Source: Bacillota bacterium
Lineage (GTDB): Bacteria > Bacillota > Clostridia > Lachnospirales > Lachnospiraceae
Direction of reading: 5' to 3'
Length of the DNA: 29,370 nucleotides
Assembly (NCBI GenBank): GCA_017861355.1
Contig: JAGFXQ010000038.1
Span: 1-29,370 of the forward strand
The translations under genes were made by a program, and so were the position numbers. Below are positions 1 through 6,448 of the stretch, in pieces. The notes beneath the pieces were generated by a model. That model was not told where the DNA came from, made no database searches, and saw nothing but the letters and a program-made list of their open reading frames with translations. Numbering within the stretch: position 1 is the first letter of the stretch; every line of letters begins with the position of its first letter.

Positions 1-58
1 GTTCTTCAAATACTCTGACCGATTTTCTTTCGATCAACTCTCTTATTGTCTCGTTCAT
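1..58 (-). CDS. Nitroreductase-family protein, N-terminal end only
   Basis: The gene starts at an ATG (56-58) and runs out of the window on the left; only 19 residues are visible (MNETIRELIERKSVRVFEE). The segment ERKSVRVFEE matches the usual N-terminus of flavin-dependent nitroreductases, where the RxSxRxF motif contributes to FMN binding; that is family knowledge and too short for proof. The start is well supported by an AAGGAGA ribosome binding site at 65-71, seven bases upstream, and by an extended -10 promoter at 98-106. It therefore looks like its own transcription unit, separate from the ABC-like gene before it. The substrate cannot be inferred. Confidence 0.6.
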   Translation of the reverse strand, partial: MNETIRELIERKSVRVFEE

Positions 59-97
59 GCGTAATCTCCTTCTCTGTTTCCACATCACATCGCCGTT

Positions 98-106
98 ATT
101 ATACCA
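98..106 (-). promoter_or_regulatory. Extended -10 promoter for the nitroreductase-family gene
   Basis: The minus strand reads TGGTATAAT, a perfect TATAAT (98-103) with the TGn extension (104-106), about 40 nt upstream of the ATG at 58. No good -35 hexamer is seen because that position is occupied by the terminator hairpin of the preceding gene; extended -10 promoters can work without a -35. Confidence 0.55.
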
Positions 107-107
107 C

Positions 108-159
108 AAAAAAACAATATGGCATAGAGTTGTATTGCTTGCCCAATACAAATCTATGC
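108..159 (-). terminator. Intrinsic terminator after the ABC-like gene
   Basis: Arms 122-137 and 144-159 pair at 15 of 16 positions around a 6-nt loop. Reading on the minus strand, the stem can be extended with one bulged base and is followed within a few nucleotides by seven T (108-114). It lies 69 nt after the stop of the 228-833 gene. Its T-tract abuts the promoter of the next gene. Confidence 0.7.
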
Positions 160-170
160 ATACTGTTAAT

Positions 171-191
171 GTTGTATATTCCCCATACAAC
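171..191. repeat. Small perfect inverted repeat before the terminator
   Basis: GTTGTAT (171-177) and ATACAAC (185-191) are perfect complements around a 7-nt loop. It sits between the stop of the ABC-like gene and its terminator and shares the TTGTAT core with that terminator stem. Possibly a 3'-end RNA hairpin; no T-tract follows, so it is not a terminator by itself. Confidence 0.45.
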
Positions 192-227
192 CTAATATAA
201 GTCAAGAGTTACCCCTTATGAACCCTC

Positions 228-833
228 TTAATTAACCTCATAAATTCTCTCACTAAATCTTTCCAAAAATTTATAATTATCTGAACCAATGATTACAATT
301 CTTTCGTTCTTAACATAATCTTTTAGAAATCGTAACAGCTTTTTCAAATCATTTTTATGAAAGCTTTCCAAAAAAGTATCGAGCAATAATAAGGAACGAT
401 CTTTCAAAAAGAAGCTGATTAGCTTTACTTTCTTACGATCAATTTCTTTCAAGAAATTCATTCCTATATTTATGAATCCAAGCAAACCAAACTCCTGCAA
501 CAGTTTCTTCTTCCGTGCCTCATAGCTGTCATCAAGAGCCCGATCCATCGAGCCGAAGAAATCCAGAAAATCATTGACCGATAGCTCCGTATTAATGATA
601 GAATCCTTCGTTATCACTGCTATTTGCTCCAGATACTCCTCATGACTTCCCTTCAGACTTATTGTATCAAGAACCACATCCCCATCGAAGCTTTCAAGAC
701 CCGATAATAAAGTGATCAGTTCATGCTTCTTCTCTCCATACAAACCGGTTATGGTACAGCTGTCAATATCCATGAAAATTCTGCTTTGATTCCCGGAATG
801 CATGATCATGTTATTCACTCTAATATTAAGCAC
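228..833 (-). CDS. Degenerate ABC-ATPase-like protein (predicted non-catalytic)
   Basis: 201 residues with a GTG start at 831-833, supported by AGGAG at 841-845 seven bases upstream. The order of elements follows a small ABC transporter nucleotide-binding domain, but every catalytic motif is altered. The Walker A position reads GLYGEKKH (residues 30-37) where GxxGxGK[S/T] is expected; the signature region (about 128-140) has no LSGGQ; Walker B keeps LLLLD (148-152) but is followed by T instead of the catalytic Glu; the H-switch position reads GSD (183-185). The C-terminus (ERIYEV) is typical of ABC domains. No membrane segment is visible. It lies downstream of a sensor kinase and LytTR regulator and is followed by a terminator. 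It could be a regulatory pseudo-ATPase partnering a permease encoded elsewhere, or a decaying transporter gene. The fold assignment is my inference from motif spacing. Confidence 0.65.
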   Translation of the reverse strand: MLNIRVNNMIMHSGNQSRIFMDIDSCTITGLYGEKKHELITLLSGLESFDGDVVLDTISLKGSHEEYLEQIAVITKDSIINTELSVNDFLDFFGSMDRALDDSYEARKKKLLQEFGLLGFINIGMNFLKEIDRKKVKLISFFLKDRSLLLLDTFLESFHKNDLKKLLRFLKDYVKNERIVIIGSDNYKFLERFSERIYEVN

Positions 834-889
834 TCTTTCACTCCTATCACTCGGATTGTTCGTAAGACCGAAGAAATCTGTGTGTTATT

Positions 890-935
890 ACTGAATACAA
901 TTTTTCAATAACATTTTAATCAATTGCTATTCAGT
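890..935. repeat. Inverted repeat upstream of the ABC-like gene
   Basis: Arms 890-902 (ACTGAATACAATT) and 922-935 (AATTGCTATTCAGT) are complementary apart from one extra base, with a 19-nt AT-rich spacer. It lies about 57-102 nt before the GTG start at 833, where a promoter or operator would be expected. No T-tract follows on either strand. Confidence 0.5.
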
Positions 936-968
936 CTTCAAGGAATCCTTATTATATGATACATTTTA

Positions 969-1024
969 TTTATTATTCTACAAAATACGCTCGAATCAGT
1001 ATCATATTTCTTTATTATTCTACA
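969..1024. repeat. Two copies of a 14-bp direct repeat, 42 bp apart
   Basis: TTTATTATTCTACA occurs at 969-982 and again at 1011-1024, identical in all 14 bases, in the gap between the LytTR regulator and the ABC-like gene. The 42-bp period equals four helical turns, so both copies face the same side of the DNA, as in operators. It is also 14 codons: a minus-strand frame at 938-1033 (31 codons, no ribosome binding site) reads through both copies as CRII. I favour the operator reading. Confidence 0.6.
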
Positions 1025-1105
1025 TGTTTTCATGATTTATTTGCATTATTATGCATCAAACGACAGCATCGAATGGAATGTTTATATTCCGGCTCATCGA
1101 TTATG

Positions 1106-1825
1106 TCATGCCTGCGGATATTCCAGATATCTTTTCTTCACTTCCTTACTATAAGTTCGCCCGATCGGAAATATCTCACTGGTTTTCATCGTTAATTCAT
1201 GCTGTGAAAGCTCAGCAACCTCGGACAGATTCACAATAATTCCTTGATTAATCCTTAGAAAATACTTCTCCAATCGCTCCGCCAGGGAAGTGATGGTCTC
1301 ATATACAAAATGCTTACCAGAGTTGGTAACAATTACACTTTGTGTATCAATACGTTCAATATACAGGATGCTCGCCTGATTGATCTTCTTTTTCAGATTA
1401 TCTTCGGTTATAATCAACGGTGTCCTTTGTTTCCGATGAGCCAAATCATTTACCTGCAGCACTGCTTTCTTGAAGATTCTCTCCAGTCGCTCCGGATCAA
1501 TCGGCTTTACGATAAAACTGAAGGCTTCTACTGTAAAAGCATCATATGCAAATTCTCTATGACCGGTAATAAAAATCGTGATTATCCTTGGGTTCTTCCT
1601 CAGTATCATCGACGCTGTCTTTATTCCGTTCATGCCCTTCAAGTCTATGTCCATGAATACGATATCGATATCTTCTTTTTCCATATACACGAGCACTGCT
1701 TCGCCGGAGGTAAATCCGACCACGTGAGCATCTACTCTATATTTTTTTGCTAATTCCTCAATGTAGATGCAATTAATTTTGAGTGACATGCTCTCATCAT
1801 CACAGATTGCTATTGTAAGTTTCAT
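1106..1825 (-). CDS. LytTR-family response regulator (AgrA/ComE type)
   Basis: 239 residues. The receiver domain (1-120) has the acidic pair D9/D10, the phospho-acceptor D59 in FMDIDLKG, T87 and K107 in FIVKPID. Residues about 138-236 form a LytTR DNA-binding domain (typical FLRINQGIIVNLSEV and IGRTYSKEV segments). The protein is a cytoplasmic transcription factor activated by phosphotransfer from its partner kinase, whose gene ends 43 nt upstream. The ATG start has GAGGTGAT at 1831-1838. LytTR regulators bind pairs of direct repeats; the repeat pair at 969-1024 just downstream of this gene is a candidate target, which would place the ABC-like gene in its regulon. No agrB- or agrD-like gene is seen nearby, so the signal is unknown. 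Confidence 0.9.
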   Translation of the reverse strand: MKLTIAICDDESMSLKINCIYIEELAKKYRVDAHVVGFTSGEAVLVYMEKEDIDIVFMDIDLKGMNGIKTASMILRKNPRIITIFITGHREFAYDAFTVEAFSFIVKPIDPERLERIFKKAVLQVNDLAHRKQRTPLIITEDNLKKKINQASILYIERIDTQSVIVTNSGKHFVYETITSLAERLEKYFLRINQGIIVNLSEVAELSQHELTMKTSEIFPIGRTYSKEVKKRYLEYPQA

Positions 1826-1868
1826 GACTTATCACCTCATAAGATATGTGGTTAGTTACGCGGCAAAC

Positions 1869-3185
1869 TCATCCTATCGGTAATACGATACGAAGCTGAA
1901 AAACTTCATCATTATAATCAAAGGTAACCGTACCTTTGTATTTCGCAACGATATCTTTGATATTCAGGGTACCGATGCCATGTAGATCATTGTCGCCTTT
2001 ACCGGATAAGAAGATCCCTTTCTTAACCACCGGCTTAGTTCTTAGGGAATTCTCACATTGTATAATACATTCGGAATTTGTTTTCTGTATTGCGAAATCG
2101 ATAAACTTCTTATGGGGTGATTTTCCGGCTGCTTCGATCGCATTATCCAGTATATTACCGATCAGTGCACAAAGATCCTTATCCTGTATATTTATCTCCG
2201 AGACAGCGACGAAGCTCTGGAAATCAATACCCTGTTGCTTTGCGAGATCTTTCTTCGCATTGAGCAGAACAGATAAGGTTCGATTCTCCGCGACAATATA
2301 TTCGTTCGCAATTGCAATATCCGAATAAACCTCATCAACATATGTTTTCAAATTATCGTATTGTTCTGCATAGACAAAGTTCTTGATCAATCCGATATGG
2401 TTGTTCATATCATGTCGAAGCTTTCTAAGGTTGTCCGTTATTTTGGTGATATCTTTATTTTGTCTTAATTCCAACTCCATCTGTTGAAGCTTAAGTTTTG
2501 TCTCCAGCTCTTTGCGAGAATCTCTCTCAATCTTAAATACAAGAAAGATTGTCGTAAGTAAAATAATCAACATTATCGCAAAGAATAACTGTACTATTGT
2601 AATCAAATTATTATCTGTATTGTTCAAATTGAAGAACACAACCACACTGCCCAGCAAAAGGATAACATTAAATACGACCAGAAAACTCAGATTTCTATGT
2701 ATGGATGGCTTAATCTGCAGCTTTGCTTTTCTTCTGTTGATAAATATTTCAAATAAAACCAGGGTGAAGATTTTGGTTACGATCGAGGCAGTTTGATTAA
2801 TTACTTCATTATTGCTAATCTCGGTCATAGGGATTCTTAAGATTACGATCATGAAGAATATGACTACTAATTCCATCGAGACCAATCCGATATAATAGAT
2901 CCCCCACCAGATAAGTTTTTCAAATAAGGTGCTTTTAAACAACACGATTGCTGCGATTAAAGTATATACAATAATAACCAGGCTACCATAGGCTCTCAGA
3001 TTTTCCATAAACGGAAGGCTAAAAATTGCTGTTTTTAGTGATAGCAAAACAATAATCATAGATGCTGCTATCACATATACTTTTTTGCTGTATTTACGTT
3101 CCAGCATATTCGTCATTAGGCGATACCAGATATAAGCCTCAATAATCGAAACGGTATGGTCAAAGATAAAAGTTAAAAAGTTCAA
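1869..3185 (-). CDS. GHKL sensor histidine kinase, AgrC-like
   Basis: 438 residues with a TTG start (3183-3185) preceded by GGGGGA about seven bases upstream. The N-terminal half (about 1-220) has roughly six hydrophobic membrane segments and no large extracellular domain, as in AgrC/ComD peptide receptors. A coiled-coil linker leads to the phospho-acceptor motif LRHDMNNH (H258), then a GHKL ATPase with the N-box LIGNILDNAIEAA (341-353) and a short G-box HGIGT (402-406). It is expected to autophosphorylate H258 and pass the phosphate to the LytTR regulator encoded directly downstream. An extended -10 promoter at 3255-3263 could drive the pair. The ligand is not identifiable: no propeptide or peptide-processing gene is adjacent. 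Confidence 0.88.
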   Translation of the reverse strand: MNFLTFIFDHTVSIIEAYIWYRLMTNMLERKYSKKVYVIAASMIIVLLSLKTAIFSLPFMENLRAYGSLVIIVYTLIAAIVLFKSTLFEKLIWWGIYYIGLVSMELVVIFFMIVILRIPMTEISNNEVINQTASIVTKIFTLVLFEIFINRRKAKLQIKPSIHRNLSFLVVFNVILLLGSVVVFFNLNNTDNNLITIVQLFFAIMLIILLTTIFLVFKIERDSRKELETKLKLQQMELELRQNKDITKITDNLRKLRHDMNNHIGLIKNFVYAEQYDNLKTYVDEVYSDIAIANEYIVAENRTLSVLLNAKKDLAKQQGIDFQSFVAVSEINIQDKDLCALIGNILDNAIEAAGKSPHKKFIDFAIQKTNSECIIQCENSLRTKPVVKKGIFLSGKGDNDLHGIGTLNIKDIVAKYKGTVTFDYNDEVFQLRIVLPIG

Positions 3186-3254
3186 GTGAAATCCCCCAGT
3201 ACAATTTAGCGTTGATTATACTTAATACCTAACCCATGCCTATACAAATATGTG

Positions 3255-3263
3255 ATTATAACA
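3255..3263 (-). promoter_or_regulatory. Candidate extended -10 promoter for the kinase/regulator pair
   Basis: The minus strand reads TGTTATAAT, a perfect TATAAT (3255-3260) with the TGn extension, 70 nt upstream of the TTG start. The -35 position is poor. A second TATAAT at 3215-3220 is closer to the start but lacks both a TG extension and a -35. Confidence 0.4.
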
Positions 3264-3438
3264 TTTTTCGACATATTGATTATGTATATAGTACTTACTT
3301 ACTATAAGTTATCATATTATGACAAGTTTAGCAACTAACATATCCTCCAAAAATCCTTCCAAGTGGATAAATATGCCTCACACAATCGATAAAATAATGC
3401 CTAATATCATTCTTTTACCCTATTCATCATACCTAGAA

Positions 3439-3490
3439 TGAGATAAGAGCAGTCCTCCATGAATGCTCATGAATGCCTGCTCTTATCTTA
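3439..3490. repeat. Long hairpin with a tandem 10-mer in its loop
   Basis: AGATAAGAGCAG (3441-3452) and CTGCTCTTATCT (3477-3488) are perfect 12-base complements, extendable by one G-U and one U-A pair. The 24-nt loop contains CATGAATGCT followed directly by CATGAATGCC. There is no T-tract on either side. Confidence 0.65.
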
Positions 3491-3557
3491 ACCTCTATAT
3501 GAATCAATTCATCATAGGATGAAATGATTACCCGCATATTGATAGAAATAATTTTAT

Positions 3558-3582
3558 ATCATGAACAAGTTCGGTTCATGAT
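3558..3582. repeat. Perfect 9-bp hairpin downstream of sigG
   Basis: ATCATGAAC (3558-3566) and GTTCATGAT (3574-3582) flank a 7-nt loop, 57-81 nt past the sigG stop. On the minus strand it is followed by an A/T-rich ATAAAATTATTT rather than a run of T, so it is at best a weak terminator. Confidence 0.5.
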
Positions 3583-3598
3583 CTTTCGCTCCGATCGC

Positions 3599-3623
3599 AT
3601 ACTTTCAAGCAAGCTTGAAGTAT
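3599..3623. repeat. Hairpin directly after sigG
   Basis: ATACTTTCAAG (3599-3609) pairs with CTTGAAGTAT (3614-3623) with a single bulged T and a 4-nt loop, starting 16 nt past the sigG stop. Likely a 3'-end stabilising structure or part of a two-hairpin terminator with 3558-3582. Confidence 0.5.
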
Positions 3624-3638
3624 ACTCACTACGCTCTT

Positions 3639-4415
3639 TTATATCAGATAGTTCCTCATATTTTTCAGTGCTGATTTTTCTAATCTGCTGACCTGCGCTT
3701 GAGAGATATTAATCTCCTTGGCTACTTCCATCTGTGTCTTACCATCAAAAAATCGAAGCTTGATGATGTTGTGTTCCCTTGCTGACAACTTATCCATTGC
3801 CTCCTTCAGGGAAATCTCCTCGATCCAGTTTTCTTCTTTATTCTTCTTATCACTAACCTGGTCCATGATGTATAGGGCATCTCCACCCTCCACATATACG
3901 GGATCATATAAAGAAACAGGACTTTGGATCGCATCCAAGGCATATACAATGTCTTCCTTGCTGATTCCAATCTCTTGCGCTATTTCACTGATCGTCGGTT
4001 CCTTTTCATTACGTTTTACCAACGCCTCTTTTGCATAGATTGCCTTGTAAGCGGTATCACGCAGAGAACGACTGACTCGAATAGCGTTGTTGTCTCGAAG
4101 GTATCTTCGTATCTCACCTATAATCATAGGAACTGCGTAGGTAGAAAATTTCACATTCTGTGTTATGTCAAAATTATCAATTGCCTTCATCAACCCGATG
4201 CAGCCAATTTGAAACAAATCATCAACATTCTCATTACTGTTAGAAAATCTCTGGATGATGGAAAGTACTAATCTCAGATTCCCTTTAATATAAAGCTCCC
4301 TAGCCTCCTTATCACCGGTCAATATTTTCTGAAACAATTCTTCCTTTTCACAATTTTTTAACAATGGCAATTTAGCTGTATTTACACCGCATATCTCAAC
4401 CTTATAAAGAGCCAT
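3639..4415 (-). CDS. sigG: RNA polymerase sigma-G factor (late forespore)
   Basis: 258 residues, close to the 260 of Bacillus SigG. The N-terminal KVEICGVNTAKLP segment is a SigG hallmark. Region 2 shows NLRLVLSIIQRF, DDLFQIGCIGLMKAIDNFD and KFSTYAVPMIIGEIRRYLRD; region 3 follows at about 110-170; region 4 carries the helix-turn-helix (TQMEVAKEINISQAQVSRLEK). It directs late forespore gene expression, such as spore protective proteins, after engulfment. Its position behind sigE matches the conserved spoIIGA-sigE-sigG order. The ATG start has GGAGGTT at 4421-4427. The 101-nt gap to sigE holds a candidate forespore-type promoter, consistent with separate transcription. Confidence 0.96.
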   Translation of the reverse strand: MALYKVEICGVNTAKLPLLKNCEKEELFQKILTGDKEARELYIKGNLRLVLSIIQRFSNSNENVDDLFQIGCIGLMKAIDNFDITQNVKFSTYAVPMIIGEIRRYLRDNNAIRVSRSLRDTAYKAIYAKEALVKRNEKEPTISEIAQEIGISKEDIVYALDAIQSPVSLYDPVYVEGGDALYIMDQVSDKKNKEENWIEEISLKEAMDKLSAREHNIIKLRFFDGKTQMEVAKEINISQAQVSRLEKSALKNMRNYLI

Positions 4416-4427
4416 ATCGAAACCTCC

Positions 4428-4457
4428 GAATCATTCATTTTCTTTCTAAAATGATTC
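4428..4457 (-). repeat. Inverted repeat immediately upstream of the sigG ribosome binding site
   Basis: GAATCATT (4428-4435) and AATGATTC (4450-4457) are perfect 8-base complements around a 14-nt spacer, ending one base before the GGAGG of sigG. In the mRNA it would form a hairpin abutting the Shine-Dalgarno; as DNA it overlaps the candidate -10 element at 4450-4459. Confidence 0.45.
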
Positions 4458-4479
4458 ACTGTTTGGCTCATGTTTATAC
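4450..4479 (-). promoter_or_regulatory. Possible SigF/SigG-type promoter of sigG
   Basis: The minus strand has GTATA (4475-4479), a 15-nt spacer, then GTGAATCATT (4450-4459). This partly fits the SigF consensus (GywTA, 15, GgnnAnAnTr). The match is incomplete; the expectation comes from Bacillus, where SigF and SigG both transcribe sigG. Confidence 0.3.
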
Positions 4480-4516
4480 GAGTAAAAGGTAAGAAATAAT
4501 TCCCATATTCATATTT

Positions 4517-5257
4517 TTATTCGAACCGTACCATTTCCTTCTTTAATCGCTTGATAATCTTTTTCTCCAGTCTCGAGATATAGGATTGAGATATACCGAG
4601 TAAGTCTGCTACTTCCTTCTGAGTTCTCTCAATACCGTCATCTGTATTTAAGCCAAATCGCAGATCGACGATAATACGTTCCCGATCGGATAGCTTTGAC
4701 AGGGCTCTGCGAAGAAGCTTTCGATCAACCTCCTCTTCGATATTTCGGTAGATTACATCCTCTTCCGTTCCCAGGATATCGGATAGCAGTAGTTCGTTTC
4801 CATCCCAATCTACATTCAGTGGTTCATCAATGGATACTTCGAGCTTTGTTTTATTATTTCTTCTCAAATACATCAAAATCTCGTTTTCAATACACCGTGA
4901 TGCATAAGTTGCAAGCTTTATGTTCTTATCCGGATTAAAGGTATTAATTGCTTTAATCAGTCCGATTGTCCCTATCGAGATCAAATCCTCGACACCCACT
5001 CCGGTATTATCGAACTTCTTAGCTATGTATACAACAAGTCTTAGATTGTGTTCAACGAGAATTGACTTCATCTCACCGTCTCGCTCCGTCCCAAGTTCAT
5101 TAATCACTTCTGCTTCTCTGATCGGATCTAACGGCGGAGGCAGTACCTCTGCGCCACCAATATAATGGATTTCACCTTTATGTCCGAATATTATAGTACG
5201 TATATCTGGGATCATCCGAAATTGAAATTTGTTTTGTATAGACAACTTTAAAAGCAT
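4517..5257 (-). CDS. sigE: RNA polymerase sigma-E factor precursor (pro-SigE)
   Basis: 246 residues. A short pro-sequence (about residues 1-31, with the IIFGHKGEIHYIGG segment around the expected cleavage site) precedes the sigma domains, as in pro-SigE, which the membrane protease SpoIIGA activates in the mother cell. Characteristic blocks are AEVLPPPLDP, NLRLVVYIAKKFDNTG, EDLISIGTIGLIKAINTFNP, KLATYASRCIENEILMYLRR and the C-terminal helix-turn-helix QKEVADLLGISQSYISRLEK. SigE runs the early mother-cell programme. The ATG start has GGAGG at 5264-5268. It lies 133 nt downstream of spoIIGA, its activator, and in the same orientation, so the two are probably co-transcribed from the Spo0A-type promoter at 6449-6493. 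The pro-sequence diverges from the Bacillus one, which is usual. Confidence 0.97.
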   Translation of the reverse strand: MLLKLSIQNKFQFRMIPDIRTIIFGHKGEIHYIGGAEVLPPPLDPIREAEVINELGTERDGEMKSILVEHNLRLVVYIAKKFDNTGVGVEDLISIGTIGLIKAINTFNPDKNIKLATYASRCIENEILMYLRRNNKTKLEVSIDEPLNVDWDGNELLLSDILGTEEDVIYRNIEEEVDRKLLRRALSKLSDRERIIVDLRFGLNTDDGIERTQKEVADLLGISQSYISRLEKKIIKRLKKEMVRFE

Positions 5258-5350
5258 AATAAACCTCCCATGTTTATCCTAATAACCATTATTTTGCAGA
5301 AGAACAAGGAACGAGCACCCTGCTCATCCTAAGCGAATTACGATCCGCCT

Positions 5351-5372
5351 TGTGAAGATGGTTTGCTTCACA
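5351..5372. repeat. Hairpin in the spoIIGA-sigE gap
   Basis: TGTGAAG (5351-5357) and CTTCACA (5366-5372) pair around an 8-nt loop shortly after the spoIIGA stop. A second tiny hairpin (GAGCA/TGCTC, 5313-5325) lies nearer sigE. Neither has a T-tract, so read-through into sigE is expected; they may shape mRNA processing or translation of sigE. Confidence 0.4.
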
Positions 5373-5390
5373 TAATTTTGTGTTAAGTAG

Positions 5391-6356
5391 TCATAATTCT
5401 TTATGTAGTATCACATGATATTCCTCTTTCGGGGATAAACTGTTCTCGGAAATTGCTGCTGTTACCCTCTGACAGCAAATAGTTTCCTTCCCCATATGTA
5501 TGACTAATTGATCCAGCATCAGACCATACATCATTCCCTGCGCTTTACCTATGGAGGAATAAGGAATGATTCGAAGTCGAAGTAATAACTTCTTCGCTAT
5601 TGGCGACTGCTCCAATGTGGCTGCCATTTCTTCTGATTCATCCAAACCCATTAGATAATTCTTTGTATTATCAAACTCATCAAGAAATTCTTTCGATAAT
5701 AATTCTTCCATTACCGATCTCTCAATCACAATGACCGGCTTATGATAAAGGGGATCATAGAGACAATTTCCGGTATCATACAGGCCCTTCGTCCGAATAC
5801 TTCGCCCTTCCAGAGATAATTCAACTGCATAGATTTCTTTTTCTTTTCTCCTATACAGGTTCATAAGAAAAATCAGTCCAACCGACAGAACCACAACGAT
5901 AACCATTCCAATTGCAACAAAAGTCCAAGATATATTACTCAACAAAATCGTATCTCCGAATTTAAGCATATCCAGTCTAAGCTTAGTGTCATAATAAATT
6001 GAATTCATAAGACCACCTACAATATAAGTAATAAGACATAAGGAGATTCCCTGCTTTAACATATCAGCCCATTTTAACTTGCCAAAGCTGATGACAAGCA
6101 TCAGTGGTATGGCAATTAATTTTATCAGGATTGATATTCCTTTTATATAGAATGAAGAGAAAATGAAGTCTGATCCAGAGTTGATCCAGGGGAGCAGGCT
6201 AATCAGAACTGCAAAAAGTCCTCCCAGCATCGCTCCACCGCATAGTCGCAGTAGATTGCTTCTTTTTCGATTCACTGATTTGACAAGGAATAGCAGAATA
6301 AAATCAATGCAGAAATTCAGGATAAATACGATATCCGGATAGATCTCAAGATACAA
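5391..6356 (-). CDS. spoIIGA: SpoIIGA, pro-SigE processing aspartic protease
   Basis: 321 residues. The N-terminal half has about five membrane segments (roughly residues 7-25, 38-58, 72-92, 105-122, 142-166); the C-terminal cytosolic half carries the aspartic protease motif GLYDTGNCLYDPL with D194-T195-G196. SpoIIGA sits in the septal membrane, is triggered by forespore SpoIIR and removes the SigE pro-sequence. The start is TTG (6354-6356), supported by GGAGGTGA at 6360-6367; the N-terminus MYLEIYPDIVFILN fits the family. The upstream region contains a long-spacer SigA promoter with Spo0A-like boxes. Only one D-T-G motif is present, as expected for a dimeric retropepsin-like enzyme. Confidence 0.93.
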   Translation of the reverse strand: MYLEIYPDIVFILNFCIDFILLFLVKSVNRKRSNLLRLCGGAMLGGLFAVLISLLPWINSGSDFIFSSFYIKGISILIKLIAIPLMLVISFGKLKWADMLKQGISLCLITYIVGGLMNSIYYDTKLRLDMLKFGDTILLSNISWTFVAIGMVIVVVLSVGLIFLMNLYRRKEKEIYAVELSLEGRSIRTKGLYDTGNCLYDPLYHKPVIVIERSVMEELLSKEFLDEFDNTKNYLMGLDESEEMAATLEQSPIAKKLLLRLRIIPYSSIGKAQGMMYGLMLDQLVIHMGKETICCQRVTAAISENSLSPKEEYHVILHKEL

Positions 6357-6384
6357 AATTCACCTCCAAAAGTTTGCTTAGCAT

Positions 6385-6420
6385 CTTTCGTAAAATACGA
6401 AAGTGTCAGCTAGCTGACAC
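6385..6420. repeat. Two abutting palindromes in the spoIIGA leader
   Basis: CTTTCGTA-AAA-TACGAAAG (6385-6403) is followed without a gap by the 18-bp perfect palindrome GTGTCAGCTAGCTGACAC (6403-6420). Both lie between the candidate -10 (6449-6454) and the spoIIGA ribosome binding site (6360-6367), so they would be in the 5' untranslated RNA. They could be RNA hairpins or protein-binding dyads. Confidence 0.7.
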
Positions 6421-6448
6421 TATGTTTTCATTTCAGTGTACATAACCG

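Larger units (their letters stand above)
3186..3638. other. 453-nt intergenic region between sigG and the sensor kinase
   Basis: No convincing coding frame is present on either strand. Working from the sigG stop, it holds three hairpins (3599-3623, 3558-3582, 3439-3490) and then an AT-rich stretch with the candidate kinase promoter. None of the hairpins has a clean T-tract, so sigG termination may depend on one of them or on another mechanism. Confidence 0.7.

Noticed and set aside
956..1195. Plus-strand open frame opposite the end of the LytTR regulator
   Set aside because: No ribosome binding site, overlaps a clear gene on the other strand and resembles no family; a shadow frame.
3439..3623. 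CRISPR-like or REP array downstream of sigG
   Set aside because: The three hairpins have unrelated sequences and no regular repeat-spacer pattern.
834..3638. A complete agr-type quorum-sensing locus (agrB/agrD)
   Set aside because: Only the AgrC-like kinase and the LytTR regulator are present; no AgrB-like membrane protease or AgrD-like propeptide is visible in the gaps.
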